Shown here piece by piece: positions 36,301 to 44,082 of a stretch of DNA of 64,000 nucleotides (the stretch's first letter is position 1; each line of letters begins with the position of its first letter). The stretch is from positions 3,244,701-3,308,700 of the forward strand of contig OZ034976.1 of NCBI GenBank assembly GCA_964030785.1, given 5' to 3'. Below the pieces are notes generated by a model that worked only from the letters and a program-made list of their open reading frames with translations, had not been told where the DNA came from and made no database searches. This DNA comes from Siderastrea siderea (taxonomy: Eukaryota > Cnidaria > Anthozoa > Scleractinia > Rhizangiidae). A program made the translations under genes and the position numbers.

Positions 36301-37396
36301 CCAAACACAATAGCAGCTGCTACACTAGAGGACCACTAGAATTACAAGCTTACGGGAGCTGCTACACTACTGATAAAAATACATCAAAAATAGTAGGTAA
36401 ATATATACATTTAATGTTTAAAAAAAGGAAAGAACTTCTTAACTTACAAACACAATGAACATTATATATATTTTTTCCTTTTTAAATGAATTGTATAAGA
36501 ATCTAGTTCTGTTATTTCTTTTATAATTGTATTAGCTAATGTTCAAACCTTTATTGTAAACAGACCAATACCTCCCTTTGGACAGTATGGCGCAATAAAG
36601 ATTACTATTACTATTACTATTCACTGATTCCCTCATTCTTTGTTTCAAAGTGCCTTAATGCTGTTGCGGTGAAAATGGTCTCTCCCAGGTGCCCTAGGAA
36701 ATATATACCTGATACAATTTTGGCTAAAGTAACGTTTACCATACCTAATACACAAGAAACTCCGGCATTAACCTTCTGTTAAAAATAAAGTACCTTGTAC
36801 AGTGTTGGCGTCAGGTTTTGATTTAGCAGAGTTGCAGCACATTTTTTTGTAAAATTTTAGAGACCCTGTACAAATTTTAATTCCTGCCATAAGGCTTTTT
36901 TGCTGTAAATTGACCCATCATTAGTCTATTATATTCATCGTCCGGCTAATGTGCAGGTTATGTTGTTGTTGTTGTTTCTTTGTTTGTATGTTTGTTTTTC
37001 TTCAAGAAAAACACTCATTAAACTTATTACATTCCTTACACATCCGTAAACCGTACCTGGAAATTTTTATACGCACGTACGCACGATTTGCACGTACTGC
37101 TCTTTATTCCACACGGAAGTTACCCTTGGTTTGGCAAACCAAGGGTTACTTCTGTGTGGAATAAAGAGCAGGTTTTAAGTATTTTTCTTCCTTTCTCCAG
37201 GCACAATGATGTTGTAAAACACATCCAGATAATAGGAGGTCCTTCGGCTGGAGGCTACGGCTTTGCGACGAATTACACCAATCACAGGACATTAACTGAC
37301 CTAGTGCAGTGCTACCACAAGACATCCTTGCAGGTTCACAATCCGGAACTCGACACAACTCTCATGTTTCCCGTAGGGGATGCGGCAAATAATTAG
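4702..37396 (+). CDS. PIK3R: p85-type PI3-kinase regulatory subunit, SH3-C1-SAM-C1-RhoGAP-SH2-iSH2-SH2 (24 exons)
   Basis: Exons: 4702-4984, 10225-10281, 10764-10811, 11889-12010, 13465-13680, 14233-14275, 14666-14872, 17757-17933, 19272-19412, 20502-20604, 21103-21198, 21490-21578, 22817-22922, 25580-25675, 26656-26836, 27168-27308, 27686-27804, 28695-28871, 30347-30406, 31122-31151, 31432-31476, 32153-32203, 33451-33546, 37201-37396. All introns are GT..AG and phases close: 2880 nt, 959 aa. The subunit binds and restrains the p110 catalytic chain and recruits it to phosphotyrosine. SH3 at 8-64 has [11 protein letters not shown], followed by a proline-rich stretch. First C1 at 98-148 (H98, C111, C114, C128, C131, H136, C139, C148). 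SAM at 171-242. Second C1 at 262-311 with perfect spacing. RhoGAP/BH at about 326-527 seems to lack the arginine finger. N-SH2 at 556-650 has FIVRDS (R581). Inter-SH2 coiled coil at 656-830 contains MNSIKPD at 782-788. C-SH2 at 856-950 reads FVIIES, with isoleucine 881 in place of the phosphotyrosine-binding arginine. The start codon has good context (AAGATGG). The last coding bases run into a minisatellite. Confidence 0.92.
5601..5803. repeat. GAAATAGGGT repeat, left half (split by LINE)
   Basis: This matches the left half of the intact repeat at 1917-2342: CCCCAGGG, poly-G, TACTCCCTTATATAA, then several TCTGAAATAGGGT phrases. The match stops near 5803, exactly where the LINE 3' end begins. 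The right half resumes at about 9785. Confidence 0.65.
6102..7628 (-). pseudogene. Reverse transcriptase part of the L2/CR1-like LINE ORF2
   Basis: This is a 508-codon open stretch holding a reverse transcriptase with its motifs in order: [33 protein letters not shown] (first catalytic aspartate), [19 protein letters not shown] and FADDTNLFL (catalytic DD). The C-terminal tail to the TAA at 6102-6104 looks complete. The upstream endonuclease is in other frames, so the whole ORF2 is broken although the polymerase stretch is uninterrupted. It copies element RNA at the target site in live relatives. Confidence 0.85.
8540..9420 (-). pseudogene. PHD finger plus endonuclease part of the same LINE ORF2
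   Basis: The open frames 9362-9045 and 9151-8540 overlap in different phases, so at least one frameshift separates them. The first has a PHD-like C4HC3 finger. The second has an exonuclease/endonuclease/phosphatase fold signature ([45 protein letters not shown]) and loses frame near 8590. This part would nick target DNA. PHD fingers in L2/CR1 elements are known in other invertebrates. Confidence 0.75.
9785..9935. repeat. GAAATAGGGT repeat, right half
   Basis: This continues the repeat begun at 5601. The phrases AATTTGAAGCCCTTCTC, TCTATGCAAA and GGTCTGAAATAGGGT match the right half of the copy at 1917-2342, and a run of C closes it. Confidence 0.65.
10930..11305. repeat. Degenerate tandem array of AGGATCCT palindromes
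   Basis: About 330 bp in PIK3R intron 3 contain 15 GGATCC sites by my count, mostly as AGGATCCTA or AGGATCCTG separated by A/T-rich spacers of roughly 5-25 bp. The unit is palindromic, so the array reads similarly on both strands. No protein motif or TIR is seen. Confidence 0.75.
12497..13200. mobile_element. TTTCACTCC-family MITE carrying a nested MITE
   Basis: CCCTTTCACTCC at 12497-12508 and GGGAGTGAAAGGGTT at 13186-13200 are the two ends of the same family as 464-670. Its interior (TTTCATTTTGTCAAATACC, AAAGTACTGCTGACAAGG) follows after 13026. The 511-bp element at 12512-13022 interrupts it. It lies in PIK3R intron 4. Confidence 0.75.
12512..13022. mobile_element. 511-bp MITE with GGGGCCGATTACATGAG TIRs and TAA target duplication
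   Basis: The left end GGGGCCGATTACATGAG continues into CGGGCTGGCTCGG and is mirrored at the right end with one mismatch over 30 bp. The trinucleotide TAA flanks both sides (12509-12511 and 13023-13025). Internal palindromes around 12611-12670 contain GGGATCCCAGC. A 3-bp TAA duplication suits the PIF/Harbinger superfamily. No transposase is present. Confidence 0.8.
13890..14065. repeat. Two-unit tandem of MITE-derived sequence (about 105 bp period)
   Basis: The phrase ATAAACAGCACCACAGG recurs 105 bp apart (about 13899 and 14004), followed each time by AAAGTACTGCT and TAGCTTCA or TAGCTTTCA. It is the interior of the TTTCACTCC family amplified in tandem. It lies in PIK3R intron 5. Confidence 0.6.
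14889..17002. mobile_element. 2.1-kb TIR element, TGTGGTTCCAGAAA family
   Basis: The left end TGTGTGGTTCCAGAAAAT, continuing to CTATACC, is mirrored at 16976-17002 (GGTATGGATACTTTCTGGAACC then ACACA). It fills most of PIK3R intron 7 and begins only 16 bp past the donor. A 186-bp relative with the same ends lies at 50085-50270. I find no transposase. The interior includes the minisatellite at 15480-15800. Confidence 0.65.
15480..15800. repeat. Minisatellite with ACGGNTNNNCGGCT core
   Basis: About five to six degenerate units of roughly 55 bp, each containing a form of CTTCACACGGAACGG followed by GCACGGCTCGAACGGCT and GTAAATT. It is part of the larger TIR element in intron 7. Confidence 0.6.
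17953..18551. mobile_element. 600-bp foldback MITE flanked by TTAA
   Basis: TTAA at 17953-17956 is followed by GGTTACTCTGGACCTTCGCG, then GGTGTCCTC. The right end (about 18518-18547) is its complement with few changes, followed by TTAA at 18548-18551. The TTAA duplication suggests a piggyBac-type mobiliser, but there is no transposase. It lies in PIK3R intron 8. Confidence 0.7.
18670..18935. repeat. GTCGGACA-rich repeat
   Basis: Several copies of GTCGGACA or TGTCCGAT occur in both orientations (for example 18727-18760 and 18849-18930). Probably a degenerate interspersed repeat in PIK3R intron 8. No exon signal is seen. Confidence 0.35.
19851..19929 (+). repeat. (AAT)n microsatellite
   Basis: Nearly pure AAT trinucleotide tract of about 80 bp with occasional C interruptions, in PIK3R intron 9. 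Confidence 0.9.
23655..23893. mobile_element. MITE-like remnant with CCGTATTTTCTTAATTAGACGCC end
   Basis: The left end CCGTATTTTCTTAATTAGA and the right end TTTAATCGAGAAAATACG are imperfect inverted complements. Related wording (AATCAAGAAAATACGG) occurs near 375-390. It lies in PIK3R intron 13. Confidence 0.45.
26296..26392. repeat. Short foldback with TGTTCCAGGCGTT arms
   Basis: Perfect 13-bp inverted arms (26296-26308 and 26380-26392) enclose about 70 bp in PIK3R intron 14. The core GTTCCAGGCGTTCC also occurs at about 4480. Probably a small MITE. Confidence 0.45.
27436..27605 (+). repeat. GAAC/GGAC tetranucleotide tract
   Basis: The core (GGAC)n at about 27506-27534 is surrounded by degenerate GAAC and GAAT tetramers. 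It lies in PIK3R intron 16. The Ser/Arg-rich frames read from it are artefacts. Confidence 0.75.
27870..28190. repeat. Three-unit tandem, period about 106 bp
   Basis: TAATAAACAGCA starts units at 27875, 27981 and 28087. Each contains GGAAAGTACTGCTCAG, a GAATGGTCACACTT phrase and CAGACTCAAAAGTT. The same unit occurs as two copies near 13.9-14.06 kb and derives from the TTTCACTCC MITE interior. It lies in PIK3R intron 17. Confidence 0.7.
28397..28660 (+). mobile_element. tRNA-derived SINE
   Basis: The head (about 28401-28470) resembles a tRNA gene, with an RNA polymerase III box A (TGGCGCAGTGG, 28408-28418) and box B (GGTTCGACTCC, 28451-28461) spaced as in tRNA. A body starting GTGGGTTGAGTTTGTTGTTGG follows and is not tRNA. 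A truncated relative with the same body lies at about 58350-58480, which supports a dispersed family. The 3' end is uncertain. It lies in PIK3R intron 17. Confidence 0.8.
29880..30208. mobile_element. Foldback MITE with nested palindromes
   Basis: The outer arms are GAATGGCCTCCAGTCTCTTT and its approximate complement near 30186-30205. Inner arms contain CTTTTTCAAAGCGAG and CTTTCATATGAAAATGAG, each mirrored around about 30025. No coding content. It lies in PIK3R intron 18. Confidence 0.6.
30254..30335 (+). repeat. (GTTT)n(ATTT)n microsatellite
   Basis: Tetranucleotide tract ending about 10 bp before the PIK3R exon 19 acceptor (AG at 30345-30346), so it supplies part of the polypyrimidine tract. 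Confidence 0.85.
33571..33755 (+). repeat. (CACT)n microsatellite
   Basis: About 180 bp of almost pure CACT repeats just inside PIK3R intron 23. A retrotransposon begins exactly at its right edge. The repetitive SLTH reading frame across it is not a gene. Confidence 0.9.
33756..36625 (+). mobile_element. Non-LTR retrotransposon, 5'-truncated, frameshifted
   Basis: Inserted at the edge of the CACT tract in PIK3R intron 23. It enters upstream of the reverse transcriptase (a KPWYDN-type linker, broken by a stop near 33935) and proceeds through RT motifs. The zinc-finger-like tail reads [19 protein letters not shown]. The sequence ends in TTACTA repeats at about 36597-36620. ATTCACT occurs at both junctions and may be the target duplication. 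Clade not assigned. Confidence 0.85.
34067..36458 (+). pseudogene. Reverse transcriptase and C-terminal domain of the intron-23 LINE, broken
   Basis: The open pieces are 34167-34808, 34827-35048 and 35217-36458. Visible motifs are [23 protein letters not shown], a [10 protein letters not shown] block (motif A aspartate present) and [20 protein letters not shown]. The catalytic YADD is encoded at 35038-35049 but in a different frame from the sequence before it. A stop at 34806-34808 separates motif A from motif B. The 413-codon final piece is intact and ends at 36458. The element is inactive. Confidence 0.8.
37097..37171. repeat. Near-perfect 37-bp-arm hairpin just upstream of PIK3R exon 24
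   Basis: CTGCTCTTTATTCCACAC and onward (37097-37133) is mirrored at 37135-37171 with two mismatches over 37 bp and a one-base spacer. It ends 29 bp before the last PIK3R exon. The shape is that of a very young foldback insertion. Confidence 0.85.
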
Positions 37397-37625
37397 TGGA
37401 TGTACCCTTGAGGATGCCCCTGGGAATGCGACAAATGGCTATTGGATATACCCCTGTAGAGGCAAATAACTACAGGGTTTATTCCTGGGGATACGGCAAA
37501 TAATAAGTCGGAAATTCCACTGGGGGTACAGCAAATGACTTGCGGTTGTTCTTCCTGGGTATAGGGTAAATAGCTGCGGATATTGTGCCAGCAAATACAG
37601 CAAATGTCTAGCGGATGCTTTGGAA
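37376..37625 (+). repeat. Degenerate minisatellite overlapping the PIK3R stop codon
   Basis: Units of roughly 50-60 bp built from GGGGATACGGCAAATAA and GGATGTACCCCT. The first unit supplies the last coding codons and the TAG of PIK3R, and four or so further units run into the 3' UTR. Confidence 0.6.
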
Positions 37626-38944
37626 ACTTTGTATGGGTTAAGTCTTTCTAAAGTCAGTCAGTAAGGATCTTTAGGGAATACGAAATCACTTCTTAGTTTA
37701 GACGTCCTTATGACGGGTACGTTCAGTCCCAACTTCAAAAGCATAATTTTATCCGCAGGCTTAAAGCTGACAACCGCAAGACATGAACCGAGGTCCGCCT
37801 CTGGGATTGAACAGCTAAATTATTCGCATTCAGGAATAGCTTCTAGAAAACGACCTCGTCAAATTTGCGTGTATTGCACAGCTCATTCTAGTATACGGTT
37901 AATGAACGTATGGCGTATGTAAATCTTTAGTATGAATTATTGTTCTATGCACGGTGGTCTAGAACTCTTTAATCGCTCTCAAGCATAGATGCTTCTTACT
38001 GTAGAATTAGTAGAGTTTCGAAGTGCGTTTTCTTTGGCAGTTTCGTTGACTTGATATTTGCTTCCTTGAATGTTAAGGAATAGTTGGACGTCTGTTGTTT
38101 TCATGGAAAACCAAAACAGGCCGTTGTGTAGTTGTTAAGTTTTGTAGTTTTTTTTGTCTTATCATTGCTTCTGTGTAGAATAGACTGATCGAAATTTGTC
38201 GTCAAGAAGACAAGTATGTCGCGTCTCCAATAAGTTCCTTTCGTGTATTTGTGGGCAGTCCCAGTCTTTTTCAGCACCTAGGAAGCTGCAGCGTTTGGTT
38301 TGCGTTGAAAACGAGATTGTCTTGGAACAGGTCGTCTCGCTCCCTGGAACAGTGGGAAGAGCTGAGTAGTACGTGAACGACATTAAGAAAAAACGCCTAG
38401 CCCCTAGTGGTGGATCTCCAGTTTCTTGTTGATCTCTCGTAGAACTGTCTTTCTATTATACACCAGTTGTGTTTATATATGTTTGTGTATTTGGTTTTCT
38501 GCTCTAGGTAGATTATGATTTTCTATATTCTTTCTCCAATTTTTATAAATAATGTATTGAAAATCCTGTGATTTATATTGTAAGAAGAAATTGAAGTTCC
38601 CTTGACGAAGCTTTATTGCAGTAAAATAACTCTGTAGTATTGTAAGCAAGCTAAGATTTCTAGTTTTGTAAAGAAATGAAAATACCCTTGACTATGTTTT
38701 GGATCAAGTTAAAGCAATGTTTCTTTGAAGGTGAAAATAATGAATAAATTATCGCTTTTTCCCCACGATATTGTATGTTGTTGTTTTCGTGGTCTTGAAT
38801 GTTGTCGAACACGGAAAAAAATAAATACAGAGATAGTATAAACGCATAAGATTTGTCACTTATTGTTCCACCATTACGCCGTAAGGACGAGAGAACACAC
38901 AAAATATGCCACGTTATCTACACTGTAGTATTCTCGTTTGACTG
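37626..38944 (+). other. PIK3R 3' UTR/downstream DNA, no gene seen
   Basis: AT-rich DNA without convincing exons. A canonical AATAAA at 38743-38748 is one candidate for the PIK3R polyadenylation signal, about 1.35 kb past the stop. The actual cleavage site cannot be fixed from sequence. Confidence 0.35.
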
Positions 38945-39046
38945 CCCCTGCTAGCAGAGTTTTCTTGGTCGCCTTATGTTCCGGCGGACGAATTATTCGC
39001 CCGCCGGAACATAGGGTAGCCAACAAAGAAAACTATGCTAGCGGGG
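38945..39046. mobile_element. 102-bp foldback element
   Basis: The arms CCCCTGCTAGCAGAGTTTTC and its complement enclose an inner palindrome with TATGTTCCGGCGG and CCGCCGGAACATA. No coding content. Confidence 0.65.
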
Positions 39047-39451
39047 TGTCGTTTAACCGGCTTACTGTTGAGCGTAACCCTGAAGAGTGGGCTTTTTTTA
39101 TTTTCTCAGTATGAGGAAGTGCACCCTGCTCTTTAACTCCCAAAAATATTAACACAATGTTAACACAGTATTGAGACAATGCTGCTAACTCCAAAAATAT
39201 TAACACGATGAAGCGTGTTTCCCTTGAGGTTTGCAACGTCAACTGATGACGTCACTCGACGTGGAAATTTCGTCATTAGTTCCAAACGGCGGCCATCTTG
39301 GGTTTCTTGATTTTTACAAAAGCTCCAAAAACCTCCAAAACTGACCAAAAAGTAATTTAAGTCAACAAGAAAGCAATTTTAAAAATGACCTAAAAATGTA
39401 AAAGTTACTGCAATAGAGTTTTATGTCATTAAATTAAAACAGGAAAATTCA

Positions 39452-39525
39452 TAGCCTCCCACGCAGTCGTTTTTAGGGGAGTCGTATTACCCTCCTCCCA
39501 CTAAAAACGACTGCGTGGGAGGCTA
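39452..39525. mobile_element. 74-bp foldback with perfect 25-bp arms
   Basis: TAGCCTCCCACGCAGTCG, continuing TTTTTAG, is repeated exactly as its reverse complement after a 24-bp loop. Perfect arms imply recent insertion or gene conversion. Confidence 0.75.
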
Positions 39526-40947
39526 GAAAATTCAGGCAAATTTCTGAAAATAAAATCTGTCAAAATATTGTTGCCATGGCAACAATATCAAATTTCCTGA
39601 ACAGTTGCACGACATACAAAATTGTTCCTATATAAATTTAGGAAAGAACGTTTGGTGGCTTCTAAATCACAGGATAATGAAGTGCAGTGATAAAATAACC
39701 TTAATTCGATGTTATTACGCAGAACACTCATTTTTTGTGCACCCCTCCCCCCCCCAAAAAAAATTGAATGTTCCCCGGCGAGCACCGACTGACTTTTATT
39801 CTAGCCCCAAACTAAAAGTTCACGAGCACTAAGAATATTCATGAGATCCGAATGTGAATAGTCGAGTGTTTTGCCTGTAAATGTACACTATGTTGAATTG
39901 TTCCCTTCTTCCTTTTTTGCCATTTTTCCCGGGTTCCGTCCCCTTTCCTACTCGAAAAAAATTGATTCACACGGCACAAGAGCAGTCATAACCTGGGCTC
40001 ACTGTGTCCTGATCGGTTCGAAATCTTACCGGTCCCTAAATACATTGGGGACGAATTAACTAACAAACCTTTTATTGATAAACTGTTTTCATCATCTGTG
40101 ATATAATCCTCACAGTCAAAAGTGACAGTTATTTCCCCTTCCCTAAACTCTGTAAATTTGGCCATATTATTCCCGTACTTCTCTGCTAAAAATTTTGCCC
40201 CTATTACTTGCAAAAAAACTCATTCGCATCAATTTCCGCGAACCTTCAGGATATGCCATATTTTGCCACATTTACTAGCTGGGATGTGGGAATCTTGCAG
40301 CAATCAAAGGAGGAAGGCTGAAGCAAACACGAACACTTGGATATCAGATAAAGAATATTGTACAGAACTGCCCGATGTTTCTTCTTTCGTAGACGTTGTG
40401 TTTTCTAAACCGAAATATAGCTAACTGCAATTCTGTATACAATTAATATATAATTAAACAAGGTACTACCAAAGGAATCAGTTTGCCATATACATTGTCT
40501 TATTTAATATTTTTTACTTATCCGGGGGTGCAAAAAAACTCGCCAGCGTCCTCAGCGGTTTATCTCTGCGGTCTTGCTTTTCAGAAGACTTATCGTGATA
40601 AGCAGCAAATCCCGCGACTGCCGTACCGTTAAGTCACAGATGTAGTGACACTCAAATTGCCTGCTGTATTTAACAATCATTCACCGAAGATGAGGTAAAT
40701 ATCCTCTACTGTTCACCGAAACTGAGGTGAATAATTGTTTTAGTACATACCATACAATTGCAACTGAATAGCCAGCATCAAAAAGTTATTTTGTTTTCTG
40801 CTCAATGGGCAAAACTCGCGCGAGGTGAACCCTGCTTCCCTCGAAGGTGATCGGCAAGTTCTGTTCGCGTCTAAGTAGCCAATCAGCGCACGAAACACTA
40901 TGTTTACTAGTGTGGTATATTCTAAAGAGTTGCAGACTGCAAAAAAG

Positions 40948-41075
40948 ATAAAATCAAACAGCTTCAAAGTGATCTAAAAGAACTTGAGTCATGAGCAGGT
41001 GAATGGCACATGACTTTCAACACTAAGGAGCGTCACTTACTGAGCGTCCGAAAACGGAAGGACAAGAGCCTTGAA
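40948..41075 (+). mobile_element. LINE reverse-transcriptase fragment
   Basis: Translated on the plus strand it gives a LKELES-stop-AGEWHMTFN-type sequence then LLSVRKRK. This matches the segment after the catalytic DD of CR1/L2 reverse transcriptases, where W..EW.M.FN..KC is usual. It is short and contains a stop. The neighbouring 39.5-41.2 kb has other repeat-like DNA but no gene I can support. Confidence 0.45.
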
Positions 41076-41250
41076 TCGATAGACCGCCTGACTCTTACCG
41101 CGGAAATTAAATCGGTCCTGGAATAGAATCATCAGATCTGACTAGCAAGGCACACCGTTCATTTTTTATATTTAGATATACATTGTTTTTGGCTGAGAAA
41201 TCTATCCAAATGTCCAGATATCATTGAAGGGGCAATATCAAGCATTATAG

Positions 41251-41370
41251 TACAACGCTAAATTTTGGCGTGCTCCCATTGGTGGAAATCGATTACGTGA
41301 CGCGATAGTGGGGCGCCTATCAGCGCACAGTCCCGTTTATGGCAATTTTCGCTCAAAATTTAGTGTTGTA
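41251..41370. mobile_element. Foldback with TACAACGCTAAATTTTG arms
   Basis: 17-bp arms, TACAACGCTAAATTTTG and the nearly complementary CAAAATTTAGTGTTGTA, surround 86 bp. No coding content. Confidence 0.55.
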
Positions 41371-41407
41371 CAATAAAAACAATAAAGTCCTTCTGTCTCA
41401 GGTCCTA

Positions 41408-41522
41408 TGTGTGATAGGTTCCCTTAGAAATTTGATGTTCAACTACTGAGCCCTCGAACTTCGTTCTCAGGCAGCTAATATTTGTTGTGAACATCAAATT
41501 TCCTCGGGCAACCTATCACACG
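41408..41522. mobile_element. Foldback with GTGTGATAGGTT arms
   Basis: The arms GTGTGATAGGTTCCCTTAG and AAATTTGATGTTCAAC are mirrored at 41490-41521. It lies directly after the preceding foldback. Confidence 0.55.
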
Positions 41523-41842
41523 ATAGTGCGTTCGACAGAAGAGCTCTTGTTTAATTAATGCCCACTTGTTTACTATGCTTCGACTGCGTCGGATGCCCAT
41601 CTCGTAAACGGAACCCTATTCAGCCTGGGCTCTTTTTTCGTTGCTGAGCCTAGAGGCCGGAGGTGGAGAATACTTCATGGTTATACCAAAATACCCGATA
41701 TGAGCAATTAGGAGAAGTACCGTATCCACCCTAGTTAGGTGTCTCCTATTGGCAGGGGGGTTTCCGCCTGCTAGACACTTTAGACACGTTGATAAAGTTC
41801 ACTCATTCATTCATTCCCTCCCCGGCGTACCGATAATGTAAG

Positions 41843-43101
41843 AGGGTCCACAATAGTTTTGGCGGGATGCGGGATTTGGCTAATATTTGTGGCGATATTC
41901 GGGATGGGAGCTGAAAACAGGAGCGGGAAGCGGAAACGGGATTTTGTGTTTTTACGGCGTCGGGATGCGAGAATCGCAAGGGGAAAGTAGCGGGATATGG
42001 TATTTTAATTTTTACGAGACTGCATGATTTGACCAGCGCAGGCCGATAGAAAGGATCGTTTGTGAATGAAGTGTGTCGGCTTTCTAGTAATTAATGAATT
42101 GATCAAGGAAGAGTAGCCTGCATGTCAAGCTATTATGAGTCCTTTTGTGATGTTGTGTGTTGATTTCGGAAAGAGGTATCAAGTCACATGTCGTGTTGCA
42201 TTTCTTGGCCTTGTTTGCGTTCTTAACTTTTCCGACCCTTTCCATTGAGCGTTTGTTGGAGCAGCTATGATCAGCCATTTTTTCAGCTATGGTTAGTCTA
42301 GCCAGTATGGCAATGCCGGCGGACGGTAATGTAACGGCGGTCGTCAAAAACGAGGTATTTGGCATCATAAATTTTGTTCCTCTGATATATTATGAAAAGA
42401 GTGCGACCAGGAATGTCTTTCTTCGAAAAAAAAATTTACTGGAAGCGAGTAGTATATAAAAGACGCTGAAAGCTTTGAAATAAACTGTACGTTAGGCGAG
42501 TCCACTTTTATAAATCTTTTGTTACATTTCTGGACCGATCATGCATGACCTTTGTGCCCCTAGCCTTGTCTAAGGACACAACCCATTTATATACAGCTGG
42601 ATGTAGAGAAACAATGTGGAAAAAACGTTTGTGTCTAAGGAAACGCCGACCTTCAGATCAAAACCAAGTCGTGCTTGCCACCCCACAACTTGAACTACCA
42701 TCCTTTCATTCACATACTCAGTAGGTTGTCTTCCAAAAAAGGAAGGACCGAGAGTAGGCAGAATATCGTAGCAAACAATCTTTGTAAATTTTTACCTTTC
42801 ACTTATACCTGGACAAGAAAAGGTAAAACAGGTCTAAAACAGAGTAACACAAACGAAACACTTGTTACGTCATTTAAAGTGGCGATATTATTAGATGGTA
42901 TCGAGACAATCGACCATAAAAACGTCTTTACTTGTCTTCTATCCATTGTATAAAGGTATGTGAGGTTTTCATCATGAAAGTAGAAAACTATTTAAAAATT
43001 TAAGCGGGATCGGGATTTCGACGCAAAGAAGGGCGGGATGGCGGGATTAACAGGACAGAATAGGCGGGATGGCGGGATCTGAGAACCCTATTGTGGACCC
43101 T
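41843..43101. mobile_element. 1.26-kb hAT-like non-autonomous element
   Basis: The ends AGGGTCCACAATAG and CTATTGTGGACCCT are perfect inverted repeats. The immediate flanks AATGTAAG (41835-41842) and CATGTAAG (43102-43109) agree at 7 of 8 positions, and an 8-bp duplication is the hAT hallmark. Both subterminal regions are rich in GCGGGAT, and AGGGTTCTCAGATCCCGCC appears on the inner right side. No transposase domain is seen. Confidence 0.7.
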
Positions 43102-43906
43102 CATGTAAGGCTACAACCGGACAAGGAATGCTTTCTTCGACATTTACTGAAAATTGTACTTAAGTATGCCATTTCTTCGCGTGTTTTCCTGTCTTACGGT
43201 ACTTCCTCCCAGGGGAGGGAGTAGGTAATTTTAGAGCCTCATCATAGAGGGGGGCAAAGCTTTATTGGGCCCCCCTCTCGGAGGGGGGTCTTATTTAAAT
43301 CCCGTTTAAATAGCCAAATAAAATTCATTTATTTTCTATTCCACGCCGTATTATAACGACGAAGTCTCCCTTTATACTGTAACTCGACGATACTTCTAGG
43401 CGTTGTCTACAATCAGTACATTGGCTCAACAAAAGTCAAAGTTTGATATTTTGACCTCTGGCTGTTTTTCTCTTTTGTTCTTACATAACGTTTGACTTTA
43501 ATCTGTATTTACACTAATTCATATCCATAAAAGGGAATGAGTGGGGAAACTTATTACAAAAGCTAATTATAAAAGCTTACTATTGATGTTTCGCTTCGAA
43601 GTGTGAATGCATTCATTTCAAAGCAGAACTGGATGTAAAGTTGACAAAACTTCGCCTGGTGGTCTATTCTCGAAAGAAAACTGATACAATAACACTACCA
43701 AAAGTGAAAGACATTTAGTTTTTACAGCGTAGATGGGAAAAAAGTTGATATTTGCACGTAACGCGTTGTCGCTAAGAGCCCTTGTCAAATCTCAAGTATT
43801 TCCTGTTTGTTCCCCATTTGAGACTCCGGTGTTCCAGAAGTCCATACGTGGTGCGTCTTTCAATTCACGTGCCGAAGCCCAGCAGCCGGTCACGGACATC
43901 CAGACG

Positions 43907-43972
43907 TGTGGTGCCTTCTGATTGGCTTGTACCCGTCACATGGTACAAATCCACCAATCACAGCACACCACG
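43907..43972. promoter_or_regulatory. Paired ER-stress response elements (ERSE) of the calreticulin promoter
   Basis: A perfect ERSE on the plus strand: CCAAT at 43954-43958, nine bases, then CCACG at 43968-43972. A second near-consensus one on the minus strand: CCAAT at 43925-43921, nine bases, then CCACA at 43911-43907. The consensus CCAAT-N9-CCACG binds NF-Y plus ATF6/XBP1 in ER chaperone promoters. Both lie 110-175 bp upstream of the calreticulin start codon. Confidence 0.8.
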
Positions 43973-44082
43973 CAGAAGGCCGGTGAAATCGTATTCAATT
44001 CACATGGTCGTTTGTCACAGCTAGAACTTCATTCGAAGTTTTTGCTTGAGGTGTAACTACTTTATTTTGTGTTTTATAAATT

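Noticed and set aside
39986..40424. Overlapping open frames on both strands around 40.1-40.4 kb
   Set aside because: No recognisable domain, no good splice context, and surrounded by repeat-like DNA.
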